From Paraburkholderia terricola (GTDB taxonomy: Bacteria > Pseudomonadota > Gammaproteobacteria > Burkholderiales > Burkholderiaceae), in NCBI RefSeq assembly GCF_900142195.1, contig NZ_FRAB01000021.1, forward strand, positions 1-64,000: a stretch of DNA of 64,000 bases, in the 5' to 3' direction. Position 1 is the stretch's first letter; each line of letters opens with the position of its first letter. The notes below the pieces were generated by a model. It had not been told where the DNA came from, did no database searches, and saw only the letters and a program-made list of their open reading frames with translations. Of the stretch, positions 16,202 through 25,144 are shown piece after piece. The position numbers were made by a program, and so were the translations under genes.

Positions 16202-19200
16202 GTGGATCTGACGGGGTATGAGTTGGAGCCGCTGCGCGCCGACGGCGACTTCGCGCTATATCGCGCCCGCGGAGCCAGCCATCCCGTCTCGGTGCTTGCG
16301 CTGTTCGCCACGCGCGCCGCATCCCAAAGCATCACACGTCTCGAACACGAATACGGATTAGCCCCGCTGCTCGACGCCAGTTGGGCGGCGCAGCCTCTCG
16401 CGCTCGATCAGCGCCACGTACCGCCGATGCTCGTGCTTGCCGACAACGGCGGCGAGCCGCTGGATTGCATGCTCGGCGGGCCGTTGGAAATGGGGCGTTT
16501 TTTGAGTATCGCGGTCAATCTCGCGAGAGCGATCGGCCAGGTTCATCGTTGCGGCCTCGTTCACAAGGACATCAAGCCGGCGAACGTTCTCGTCGACGCA
16601 GAGGGCAACGTGCGGCTCACCGGCTTCGGTATCGCGTCGCAGTTGCCGCAGGAACGTCAGCCGCCCGCGCCACCGGAGATCGTGGCGGGCACCTTCGCAT
16701 ACATGGCGCCCGAGCAGACAGGCCGTATGAACCGTTCGATCGACGCACGCAGCGATCTCTACTCGCTTGGCGTCACGCTGTACGAAATGCTCACCGGGTC
16801 GCTGCCGTTCGCGGCATCGGATGCGATGGAATGGATTCATTGTCACATCGCACGCAGACCAACACCGCCCGGCGAGCGCGTCGACGGTATTCCGCAAGCA
16901 GTCGGAGGCATCGTTCTGAAACTGCTCGCCAAGGCCGCTGAGAACCGTTATCAGACCGCCATGGGTGTCGAAGCCGACCTTCAGGCGTGCCTTGCTGCAT
17001 GGCAGGCGCACCGCGAGATCACTCCGTTTCCGCTCGGCGCGCACGACGTGTCGAGCCGGCTACTGATCCCGGAGAAACTATACGGGCGTGAGGTTCAGAT
17101 CGAAGCACTTGTCGCGGCGTTCGATCGGATCGTGGCCGGCGCCGCGCCTGAACTGGTGCTGATCGCCGGCTACGCGGGCATCGGCAAGTCGTCGGTCGTC
17201 AACGAACTGCACACGGTGCTAGTGCCGCCGCGCGGCCTGTTCGCCGCCGGCAAGTTCGATCAGTACAAACGCGACATTCCCTATGTTCCGTTTGCGCAGG
17301 CGTTCCAGTCTCTGGTGCGCAACCTGCTGAGCAAAAGCGACGCCGACGTCGAGCCGTGGCGGCGCGCGCTTGTGGAAGCGCTCGGCCCGAACGGCCAGGT
17401 GATCGTGAATCTGATTCCGGAGCTTGCGCTCATCGTCGGCGAGCAGCCGCCCGTGCCGAGCCTGCCGCCGCAGGACGCGCAGAACCGCTTCCAGATCGTA
17501 TTCCGCCGTTTCCTCGGCGTGTTCGCGCGGCCGGAGCATCCGCTCGCACTGTTCATCGACGATCTGCAATGGCTCGACAGGGCGACACTCGATCTGCTCG
17601 AACATCTCGTCACGCATCCGGAGGTCAGGCACGTTCTGCTGGTCGGCGCGTATCGGGACAACGAGGTGGATAGCTCGCACCCGCTTACGCATATGCTCGG
17701 CGCTATCGGCACCGCCGGAGGGAAGGTGCGGCAGATAGTGCTCGCGCCTCTCAAACCCGACAGCGTCGCGCAGCTCGTCGCCGATTCGATTCACTGCAAC
17801 AGCGCGATAGCCAGGCCGCTGGCGCAACTCGTACATGAGAAGACCGGCGGTAATCCGTTCTTCGCGATTCAGTTTCTGACGGCGCTGAACGACGAGAGAC
17901 TGCTTACCTTCGAGCACCGCACGGCGACATGGACCTGGGATCTGCCGCGCATTCGTGCCAAGGGCTTCACCGAGAACGTAGCGGATCTGATGGCCGCGAA
18001 GCTGAACCGCCTGCCTGTCACGACGCGCGACGCGCTGGGTCAACTCGCGTGCCTCGGCAACGTCGCCGAGATCGCCTCGCTGACCCTCGTTCAGAACGAG
18101 CCGGCGCAGACGCTACACGCGAAGTTGTGGGAAGCCGTGCGCGCCGGTCTTGTCTTTCGTGCGGAGGGCGCCTATGCGTTCGCGCATGATCGCGTGCAGG
18201 AGGCCGCCTATGCGCTCATCCCCGCGGAAGATCTTGCCGCGGCGCATCTGCGGATCGGCCGGGCACTCGCGTTACGGAGCGCGCCGGAAGCGCTCGAAGA
18301 GACGATCTTCGACATCGTCAACCACCTCAATCGCGGCGCGGCGCTGATCACCGACCATGCGGAGCGTGAGCGGACCGTCGCGCTGAATCTCATCGCGGGC
18401 AAGCGCGCGATGAATTCGACCGCGTATATTTCGGCCCGCACGTATCTGGCGCAAGCTGTCGCGCTGCTGCCGATCGACGCCTGGGCACGATGCTATGAGA
18501 ACACCTTCGATCTCTACCTTGCGTTTTCGGAATGCCAATATCTGGCTGGCGATTTTGCCGAGGCCGACGCGCTGTTCGACATGATGCTGGGCAGCGCGCG
18601 CTCCAATCTTGACCGCGCAAAAGTTTTCAGCCTGCGCATGGAGTTGTACCAGGTCGCTGGCAAATATGACGAGAGCTTCGCCGTCGCGCGGAATGCGCTG
18701 CGCGATTTCGACATCGTTCTCCCGGAGTCCGCCGAAGACATCCAGGCGGCGGTCGATGCGGCGTTTCGGGAAATTCCGCTCAATCTGGCGGGGCGCCCGA
18801 TCGGCGAACTGGTCGAGGCGCCGGTGGCGGCCGACCCTGCCACACGGGCGATCATCGATCTTCTGGTCGGAGCAATGCCCTGTGCCTTCGCGGCGCGGCC
18901 CGAGTACTATCCGCTCATTACCCTGAAGGCGGTCAACCTCTCCTTGCGGCACGGCAATACCGACAACTCGAGCTTCGCTTACGGCAATTACGCATTAATG
19001 CTGCTCTCCATCGTCGGCGACATACCCGGCGCGGTGCAATTTTCGGAGATGTCGCTGCGGTTGAATGAAAAGTTCGGCAACCGGCGCCTCCATGGAAAGC
19101 TGCTTCATCTGCATGGCAGCCACATCAATTTCTGGCGGCGCCATATTGCGAGCAATTTGCCGATTCTGGAACAGGCGATCGTTGCCTGCATGGAAGTGGG

Positions 19201-21748
19201 CGATTTCGTCTTTGCGGGCAACCTCGCATTCACGACGCTCTGGCAGGCGATCGAGAAAGGCGCGATCCTCGAAGAGGTGCAGTCGCAATCGGAAAGATTC
19301 GCCGCATTCGCTATTCAGAGCCATAACGGGCCCGTTCACGAGACGATCCGGATCGAGCAGCAATTCGTCGCCAGCCTGCGGGGCAAGTCGGCCGAAACGC
19401 TAAAGCTGAACGGCGGTGCATTCGACGAAGCCGCATGTTTCGGGGCGATCACCCAGGCGAACTTCGGCTGCGGTATCGCCTTTTATCACATCATCAAGAC
19501 GATGCTCGCTTTTCTCGATGGCCGGTACACCGACGCACTGAACGCCGCGCACGAGGCGGAGGCGATGCTCCGCGCCGCGATGGCGCTGCCGATCGAAGCG
19601 ACGTTTCACTTCTTCCATGCGCTAGCGTTGACGGCGCTCTTTCCGGAAGCATCGGCCCAACAGCAATTGGCCTACCGGCGCATTCTCGCCGCGAAACTCC
19701 AGAAATTCGCGCTGTGGGCCGAGCACTGTCCAGAGAACTATCAGAATCGCCACGCGCTTGTCTGCGCGGAGCTGGCGCGCCTCGAGCACCGCGATCTCGA
19801 CGCCATGCGTCTCTACGAACAGGCGACCGATTCGGCTCGCGAAAACGGCTTTCCTCACCATGAAGGCATCGCCAGCGAGCTTGCCGGCCGCTTTTATCTG
19901 GGCTGTGGTCTCAGAACGAGCGCCGATGCGTATTTGCGCAACGCGCGTCACTGCTTCGCTCTTTGGGGCGCCGACGGCAAAGTCGCGCAACTCGACAGGC
20001 AATATTCCCACCTCGCCGATCAGAGAGGGCACAAGTTAGCGCCGACCCTTGGCGATGATTGGCGGCTTCTCGATGCAGCAACGCTGCTCAAGGCGTCTCA
20101 AGCCCTTTCCAGCGAGATCGAATTGACCGGCCTGATCGAGCGCTTGATGACGATAGCATTACAGACCGCCGGCGCCGATCGGGGCGTGTTGATCGTGCCG
20201 CAGCGGCAGGGCGGCTACCGCATTGAAGCGGAAGCGCGCATCAACGGCGAGCGGATCGAGTTGAACCGCGAGGCGGTTGCCGATTCCGCCGTTCCCGCAG
20301 CGCTCGTGCGCTATGTTATCCATACACAAAAGAGCGTCATCATCGACGATGCGCTGACACCCAATCCGTTCTCCGAAGACGACTACGTGTCGCACGGAGC
20401 GACACGGTCGATGTTTTGTTTGCCTCTTGTCAGGCAGGGCAAGCTAGGCGGCTTGCTCTATCTCGAGAATACGGCCACATCGCATGTATTCACGCCGCGC
20501 CGCTCCGCGCTACTCGATTTGCTGGCGTCACAGGCGGCCATTTCGCTCGAAAACACGCGTCTTTATGCCGATCTTCAGGAGCGCGAGTCGAAGGTCCGGC
20601 GGCTGGTCGAGTCCAATATCATCGGCATTTTCATCTGGGACTTCAAAGGCCAGGTCATCGACGCCAACGATGCTTTTCTGCGCATGGTGGACTACACCCA
20701 GCACGATCTCCTCTCCGGTCTTATCAGGTGGCCCGATCTGACTCCGCCTGAGTGGCATGGCCGCGATGAGCTGGCGATAGCCGAATTGAAAACCACCGGA
20801 AGCGCAAGACCCTTCGAGAAAGAATACTTCCGGAAAGACGGGCGACGAGTGCCGGTTCTGGTCGGCGCGGCGGCGTTTGGCGAGCGCGAGGACCAAGGCG
20901 GCGTGGCTTTCATCGTGGACTTGACCGAACAAAGGCGGGCGCAACAGGAAATACGCGACAGCGAGCGAAGATACCTCGAACTCCAGATGGTGCTGGCGCA
21001 TTCAAACCGCGTGGCAACGATGGGCCAGCTATCGGCTTCCATCGCACACGAAGTAAAGCAGCCAATCACCGCGACAGCCGCCTATGCGAGCGCGGCCCTG
21101 CGCTGGCTCGCGGCGCGACCGCCCAACCTCGTCGAAGTTCGTCAGGCGCTCAATCGGATTGTCACGGATAGCAGCCGCGCCAATGACATAGTCGACCGAA
21201 CCCGCGCCTTCTTTAAAAAAGAGCCGCAGCGAAAAGATGGTCTCGACATCAATGAAACGATTCTCGAGCTGATCGCGTTCATGGGAGGCGAGGCTGACAA
21301 GTGCGGTGTCAAACTGGCTGTGCAACTGGTTGACGGACTGCCGCAAATACACGGCGATCGGGTGCAACTTCAGCAGGTGATGCTCAATCTGATGATCAAC
21401 GCGATCGAAGCGATGAGCGCCGCGAACACGGCCACGCGAACGCTTTTGATCCGAACCAGCAGGCTCGAGGTCAACGAACTCTGCGTGAGCGTGCAAGACT
21501 CGGGGCCGGGCCTTGCCACCGAACGTCTTGAATGCGTCTTCGACGCGTTTTTCACGACCAAACCGAACGGCCTGGGGCTGGGTTTGCCGATCTGCCGCTC
21601 GATCGTCGAAAGTCATGGAGGAAAATTGTGGGTGGCGTCGAACTCGCCGAGCGGCACCACCTTTCAGTTCACGGTGCCCATGCAAGCTGACGCAGTGCAT
21701 CCGGGTAAAGGTAGGCGATCGCGACGTGCGCCAGCGAAACCGTCATGA
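16202..21748 (+). CDS. Trifunctional Ser/Thr-kinase-like / AAA ATPase / sensor histidine kinase
   Basis: The 1848-residue signalling protein has a protein-kinase-like domain at about 1-275 (catalytic loop HKDIKPANVLV from residue 121; activation segment GTFAYMAPEQTGRMN). An AAA/Orc1-type ATPase module follows at about 285-620 (Walker A GYAGIGKSS with Lys329, Walker B LFIDDLQWLD near 453). Next come a long helical, TPR-like region (about 650-1270), a GAF domain (about 1295-1455), a PAS domain (about 1460-1580) and a histidine kinase core. The phospho-acceptor is His1616 in SIAHEVKQPITA, with N-box LMINAIEAM, and G boxes DSGPGL and GLGLGLPICRS. The kinase-like domain reads GFG instead of DFG and lacks a clear glycine loop and lysine, so it may be a pseudokinase. 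It starts at GTG after AAGGGAG. The two response regulators at 22924 and 23480 are likely partners. Confidence 0.93.
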   Translation: MDLTGYELEPLRADGDFALYRARGASHPVSVLALFATRAASQSITRLEHEYGLAPLLDASWAAQPLALDQRHVPPMLVLADNGGEPLDCMLGGPLEMGRFLSIAVNLARAIGQVHRCGLVHKDIKPANVLVDAEGNVRLTGFGIASQLPQERQPPAPPEIVAGTFAYMAPEQTGRMNRSIDARSDLYSLGVTLYEMLTGSLPFAASDAMEWIHCHIARRPTPPGERVDGIPQAVGGIVLKLLAKAAENRYQTAMGVEADLQACLAAWQAHREITPFPLGAHDVSSRLLIPEKLYGREVQIEALVAAFDRIVAGAAPELVLIAGYAGIGKSSVVNELHTVLVPPRGLFAAGKFDQYKRDIPYVPFAQAFQSLVRNLLSKSDADVEPWRRALVEALGPNGQVIVNLIPELALIVGEQPPVPSLPPQDAQNRFQIVFRRFLGVFARPEHPLALFIDDLQWLDRATLDLLEHLVTHPEVRHVLLVGAYRDNEVDSSHPLTHMLGAIGTAGGKVRQIVLAPLKPDSVAQLVADSIHCNSAIARPLAQLVHEKTGGNPFFAIQFLTALNDERLLTFEHRTATWTWDLPRIRAKGFTENVADLMAAKLNRLPVTTRDALGQLACLGNVAEIASLTLVQNEPAQTLHAKLWEAVRAGLVFRAEGAYAFAHDRVQEAAYALIPAEDLAAAHLRIGRALALRSAPEALEETIFDIVNHLNRGAALITDHAERERTVALNLIAGKRAMNSTAYISARTYLAQAVALLPIDAWARCYENTFDLYLAFSECQYLAGDFAEADALFDMMLGSARSNLDRAKVFSLRMELYQVAGKYDESFAVARNALRDFDIVLPESAEDIQAAVDAAFREIPLNLAGRPIGELVEAPVAADPATRAIIDLLVGAMPCAFAARPEYYPLITLKAVNLSLRHGNTDNSSFAYGNYALMLLSIVGDIPGAVQFSEMSLRLNEKFGNRRLHGKLLHLHGSHINFWRRHIASNLPILEQAIVACMEVGDFVFAGNLAFTTLWQAIEKGAILEEVQSQSERFAAFAIQSHNGPVHETIRIEQQFVASLRGKSAETLKLNGGAFDEAACFGAITQANFGCGIAFYHIIKTMLAFLDGRYTDALNAAHEAEAMLRAAMALPIEATFHFFHALALTALFPEASAQQQLAYRRILAAKLQKFALWAEHCPENYQNRHALVCAELARLEHRDLDAMRLYEQATDSARENGFPHHEGIASELAGRFYLGCGLRTSADAYLRNARHCFALWGADGKVAQLDRQYSHLADQRGHKLAPTLGDDWRLLDAATLLKASQALSSEIELTGLIERLMTIALQTAGADRGVLIVPQRQGGYRIEAEARINGERIELNREAVADSAVPAALVRYVIHTQKSVIIDDALTPNPFSEDDYVSHGATRSMFCLPLVRQGKLGGLLYLENTATSHVFTPRRSALLDLLASQAAISLENTRLYADLQERESKVRRLVESNIIGIFIWDFKGQVIDANDAFLRMVDYTQHDLLSGLIRWPDLTPPEWHGRDELAIAELKTTGSARPFEKEYFRKDGRRVPVLVGAAAFGEREDQGGVAFIVDLTEQRRAQQEIRDSERRYLELQMVLAHSNRVATMGQLSASIAHEVKQPITATAAYASAALRWLAARPPNLVEVRQALNRIVTDSSRANDIVDRTRAFFKKEPQRKDGLDINETILELIAFMGGEADKCGVKLAVQLVDGLPQIHGDRVQLQQVMLNLMINAIEAMSAANTATRTLLIRTSRLEVNELCVSVQDSGPGLATERLECVFDAFFTTKPNGLGLGLPICRSIVESHGGKLWVASNSPSGTTFQFTVPMQADAVHPGKGRRSRRAPAKPS

Positions 21749-22717
21749 CGTCACCGCATAGTCTTCGCGACGATTCGTTGCCTGTGAAACCGTCTTCGCG
21801 TCGCGGACAGTGGGTGGGGCCGGCGCTCTGAAGAAGTCGGCACAGAAATCGACGAACGTCCTGAGCCGCGCCGGAAGCAACTCGCGGTGCGAGTAGAAGA
21901 GGCATAGTTCGATGTTGCCATCGGATGCCGTGCACTCCGGCAAGATGTGCACGAGATGTCCCATGTCGATATCTTCGCGAACCATGGTTTCAGGTAATGT
22001 GGCAATGCCGATTCCCGTTAGCGCCGCTGCCCGCAACAACACTTCGTTGCCGTTCATCGACGACATGGGAGACACGCTCACCCGTCGATCTCCCTCGAGC
22101 AGATCGATGGAATTCACGCTCGTCTTCCTCGACTCGCGGTCCACCAGCAAAAAATGACCGGCGAGATGCGCGGCCGTTCCGGGCGTGCCGTGATGCTCCA
22201 GATAACCGGGTGAAGCAACGAGAATGCGCGGCGTTCTGGACAGCGTTCGGCGAATCACGGCGGACTGCTCCACGAGATGAGGCGGCAGAATGGCGATATC
22301 GAAACGTCCGTCATACAGATTCACGGCGTCGTCCTGGACAGCAACGACGAGACTTACATTGGGAGCAATGACGCGATAGTCCCGCACCAGTCGGGAGAAT
22401 GTCTCACTCACGAGCATCGGATGCACGACGAGCCGCAGCCTTCCGCCTTCGACCTCGCGCTCCCGCGAAATGCGGCGGTTTGCTTCGTCGAGTTCTTCGA
22501 GCAAACGGCAGCAAATCAGATAGTACGGCTGCGCCGCTTCGGTCAGGGAAACGGACCTCGTTGTTCTAAGCAAGACCCTCGTCTGAATACATGCTTCGAG
22601 CTTGGCGATCGCTTTCGATATCGATCCGGTGGTGACATCCAACGAATCGGCAGCCCTGCTGAAACTTTGATACCGCGCGGCTGCCACGAATGCCCGCAAC
22701 ATGTAAAGCTGATCCAT
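21743..22717 (-). CDS. LysR-family regulator
   Basis: The 324-residue regulator has a winged HTH at residues about 3-60 (LRAFVAAARYQSFSRAADSL, then LLRTTRSVSLTEAAQPYY) and a substrate-binding-like domain at about 90-290 (GGRLRLVVHPMLV, LYDGRFDIAILP, GNEVLLRAAALTGIGIATLP). GAGGTG lies five bases before the ATG at 22717, so the longer frame to 22801 was not used. Its stop overlaps the stop of the large kinase gene in a shared TCATGA. No divergent target is obvious, so the regulon is unknown. Confidence 0.9.
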   Translation of the reverse strand: MDQLYMLRAFVAAARYQSFSRAADSLDVTTGSISKAIAKLEACIQTRVLLRTTRSVSLTEAAQPYYLICCRLLEELDEANRRISREREVEGGRLRLVVHPMLVSETFSRLVRDYRVIAPNVSLVVAVQDDAVNLYDGRFDIAILPPHLVEQSAVIRRTLSRTPRILVASPGYLEHHGTPGTAAHLAGHFLLVDRESRKTSVNSIDLLEGDRRVSVSPMSSMNGNEVLLRAAALTGIGIATLPETMVREDIDMGHLVHILPECTASDGNIELCLFYSHRELLPARLRTFVDFCADFFRAPAPPTVRDAKTVSQATNRREDYAVTS

Positions 22718-22923
22718 TTCGCACCTCACTGGTAGGTTCACATCGAGCCGCGAAGAATTGTCGAAGATGCCGGAAACGCTGGCGATCGTCTGCGCGTGCA
22801 CCGACTAAAGGCTAAGCGCGAACGCCGTGCGATTCCATCGTTCGATGTGCTGCTAGGCGTTGTGCAGTCGCATGCTCGGGTAATACGTTCGGATGCCTTC
22901 GTGTCCTTCGTCCGCGGTAACGA

Positions 22924-23325
22924 TCAAACTGAGGAGCGAGTCTTCGGCTGCTTCCCGATTATCCTGTCTATCAACGCGAGCAGTCGCGTGTCGTCCAGTG
23001 GCTTTGAAAAGAAGCCTGTCGCTCCCGCGGTGTTGGACCTGTCGCGAAGCTCTTGCGTGACGTATGCGGTAATGAAGATGACGGGAACTGGCTGCATCCA
23101 CGAACCGATCGCTTCAAGCAATCCAAATCCGTCCATGCCTGGCATGTGAATATCCGTGACGACGAGGCCGAGTTCGGACCGACGCGTATCGCTCAGAAGA
23201 TGATTGGCCGACGGATACGCGATAACCCGCCAGTTTGCCGAACGCAGTAGACTGGCCGTCGCTAACCGGACCGATTCGTCGTCTTCCACCACCCCGATGA
23301 GCGCGGAAGAGTGCTTTGATCTCAT
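22924..23325 (-). CDS. CheY-like response regulator (receiver only)
   Basis: The 133-residue protein consists of one receiver domain. The acidic pair is in GVVEDDESVR, the phospho-acceptor Asp in LVVTDIHMPGMDG, the switch Thr in VIFITAYVT, and the Lys in GFFSKPLDD. Having no output domain, it should act through protein contacts or as a phosphate shuttle or sink. It lies downstream of a FixJ-like regulator and near the large hybrid sensor kinase, its likely phosphodonor. The ATG at 23325 was chosen because it places the receiver domain close to the N-terminus. Confidence 0.9.
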   Translation of the reverse strand: MRSKHSSALIGVVEDDESVRLATASLLRSANWRVIAYPSANHLLSDTRRSELGLVVTDIHMPGMDGFGLLEAIGSWMQPVPVIFITAYVTQELRDRSNTAGATGFFSKPLDDTRLLALIDRIIGKQPKTRSSV

Positions 23326-23479
23326 GTCGAGCCCCAAGGCGATCCAATGGATGCAAAAAAGGCTTAATCCTTTAGACAAATTACAAGCCCAAGGCCAAAG
23401 CGGCAATAAGACCTTCGAATGGTTTTAGCGACAGTTCGTATGAGCCGGTACAGCCGAATGACGGATTGGCGTGAATGCG

Positions 23480-24139
23480 CTATCTGGCGTCTTCACGAGC
23501 GGGGCGAACCTGCTGCAATTTTCTAACGACATCGGGCACCGAACGTGCGTCGAGCTTGTGCATTGCTTGAGCCCGATGAATCTTGACCGTTACCTCGCTA
23601 AGACACAGGCGGTCGGCGATCTGCTTGTTCAACAGCCCCTCTGCCACCAGCCCGATGACTTCCCGCTCGCGAGCGGTCAGCGAGTCGTATGTCTGGAGGA
23701 TGCCCGCAACGATCTTGTCCTGGCGCCTGGACTCGCGATTCATTTTCAGGGCCGCTGCAATGGTGTCGATCAGATCCTGATCCCTGAACGGCTTGGTCAT
23801 GAAATCGAATGCGCCCGCTTTCATGGCCTTGACGGACATTTCAATGTCGCCGTATGCGGTCAGAAATATGACCGGCAATCGAACGGTTTCCTTGAATGGC
23901 TCCTGTTGCAGGATCAAGCCGCTCGCCCCTCGCAGGCGAACGTCGAGAACCAGGCAACTCGGCACGTCCGGCATCTGCGCGGCTAGAAAATCATCAGCCG
24001 ATGCGAACGCCCGCACAGGAATTCCCACCGACGTGAGTAAGGATGTCAGCGCCCCGCGGATAGATTCATCGTCGTCAACCACATAAACGAGCGCGTCGGG
24101 CAACGTTTCACTTCCCGTTCCAGGGATCTCGCTTTTCAT
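23480..24139 (-). CDS. FixJ-type response regulator with LuxR HTH
   Basis: The 219-residue transcription factor has a receiver domain at about 15-130 (YVVDDDESIRGAL, Asp in CLVLDVRLRGASG, Thr in FLTAYGDIE, Lys in FMTKPF) and a LuxR/GerE HTH at about 150-210 (SLTAREREVIGLVAEGLLNK, then SEVTVKIHRAQAMHKL). The receiver-linker-HTH layout and sequence are FixJ/NarL-like. The ATG at 24139 has AAGG upstream; an upstream ATG near 24193 has no ribosome site. It probably receives phosphate from the FixL-like kinase core of the 1848-residue protein. Confidence 0.92.
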   Translation of the reverse strand: MKSEIPGTGSETLPDALVYVVDDDESIRGALTSLLTSVGIPVRAFASADDFLAAQMPDVPSCLVLDVRLRGASGLILQQEPFKETVRLPVIFLTAYGDIEMSVKAMKAGAFDFMTKPFRDQDLIDTIAAALKMNRESRRQDKIVAGILQTYDSLTAREREVIGLVAEGLLNKQIADRLCLSEVTVKIHRAQAMHKLDARSVPDVVRKLQQVRPAREDAR

Positions 24140-24329
24140 TGCTTTGCCTTCGAGAAGTTCCGTTGCGGGAATCCGCCGCCGGTACTTCTCCATACTAGGC
24201 AATGCGCGAATTCATGGCTACCAATGCGCAGCGTTTTCCGCGTTGCCCGATGCGCTTTAAGGTACACCCTTACATGGCAACGGGACACTACGTGCAGGAA
24301 CGGGAGCGCCGTCTCCATGAATCGCGAGA

Positions 24330-24749
24330 TCACTGATGCGTCCCGGCCGGCTCGACAGCGTCTATCGTCGATGCAAGAATCATGGCCTTCGCGTTGACCG
24401 GTGCAGGTTTCGACCTTCGCGGATGAAAGATTCGATCGCCTCTTTTTATCCGTGCCCCGCTTATCGCGCAGACGCCGGAAAGCCTTGCCTTTGCCGCGCT
24501 CCACACCTGGGCGCCGTAAAAGCAGCTCGTCGCATCTCGCCAGGCAATCGTGACGCTGGTGGTGCTTGTCCGCTCGATCAGGCTGATCGCCAGATGCAAT
24601 GAGGGGCCGTTACGCAGCGCCGCGTCCTGGTTAAAAAGTGGGAAGGGGCTTGCCACGAAAGGCATTCGATCGCTGAGCCCCGATGCTTGTGACCCGGATG
24701 ACAGAAGTCGTATGGTCTGAACCCACGGATCGGTTTCGCTGGCAAGCAT
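24330..24749 (-). CDS. DUF3331-type protein
   Basis: The 139-residue protein contains the blocks TSVTIAWRDATSCFYGAQVW, AKARLSGVCAISGARIKRGD and a C-terminal NAKAMILAST, which I recognise as the DUF3331 pattern (a paired Cys/Gly-rich beta module largely confined to Burkholderiaceae). Two Cys residues (YGAQVW and GVCAISG regions) could form a small metal or zinc-ribbon-like site, but this is an inference. The ATG at 24749 follows a GAGGAGC ribosome site; the frame extends to 24911 without protein-like content. Function unknown. It precedes the FixJ-like gene on the same strand. Confidence 0.7.
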   Translation of the reverse strand: MLASETDPWVQTIRLLSSGSQASGLSDRMPFVASPFPLFNQDAALRNGPSLHLAISLIERTSTTSVTIAWRDATSCFYGAQVWSAAKARLSGVCAISGARIKRGDRIFHPRRSKPAPVNAKAMILASTIDAVEPAGTHQ

Positions 24750-25144
24750 TGTCCTGCTCCTCACGAAAAGTGACGCCGCGCTTTCGCTGCGCCAACTCAT
24801 GGCGGGCGCAAACATCCTGGGGCCCGCATCGGTGGATGCACCGTTGCTTGTGCGATCGCGGCTGGCTCTCGCGGTGCTATGCATAACATATACAAACCCG
24901 CGGTTCCTCACTAGTCGTTCGAGTGGATGGCCGATTCATTTCATCGTTCGCTTTGGTCATACCTTGGGATAGGCGCTGCGGGAAAGAAGCGCTGATCGAC
25001 GGGATAGTGATGCAACGTGATTCATGGCTGATCGGGAAGGGCGGTTGGCTGATTCCGGCTAATTCGTTCAGGTTTCCGTGACCGGCAATGAAATGCATGC
25101 GTCGCCGCCGAGTTGGACAGAGAAACCATTTCCAGATCTTGTCA
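24750..25144. other. Intergenic, no gene seen
   Basis: No supported gene lies in these 395 bases. They must hold the promoter of the DUF3331 gene and the 3' region of the flavoprotein gene. Confidence 0.5.

Noticed and set aside
21029..21700. A long frame antisense to the histidine-kinase domain
   Set aside because: It is a shadow of a clearly coding region with conserved H, N and G boxes on the plus strand.
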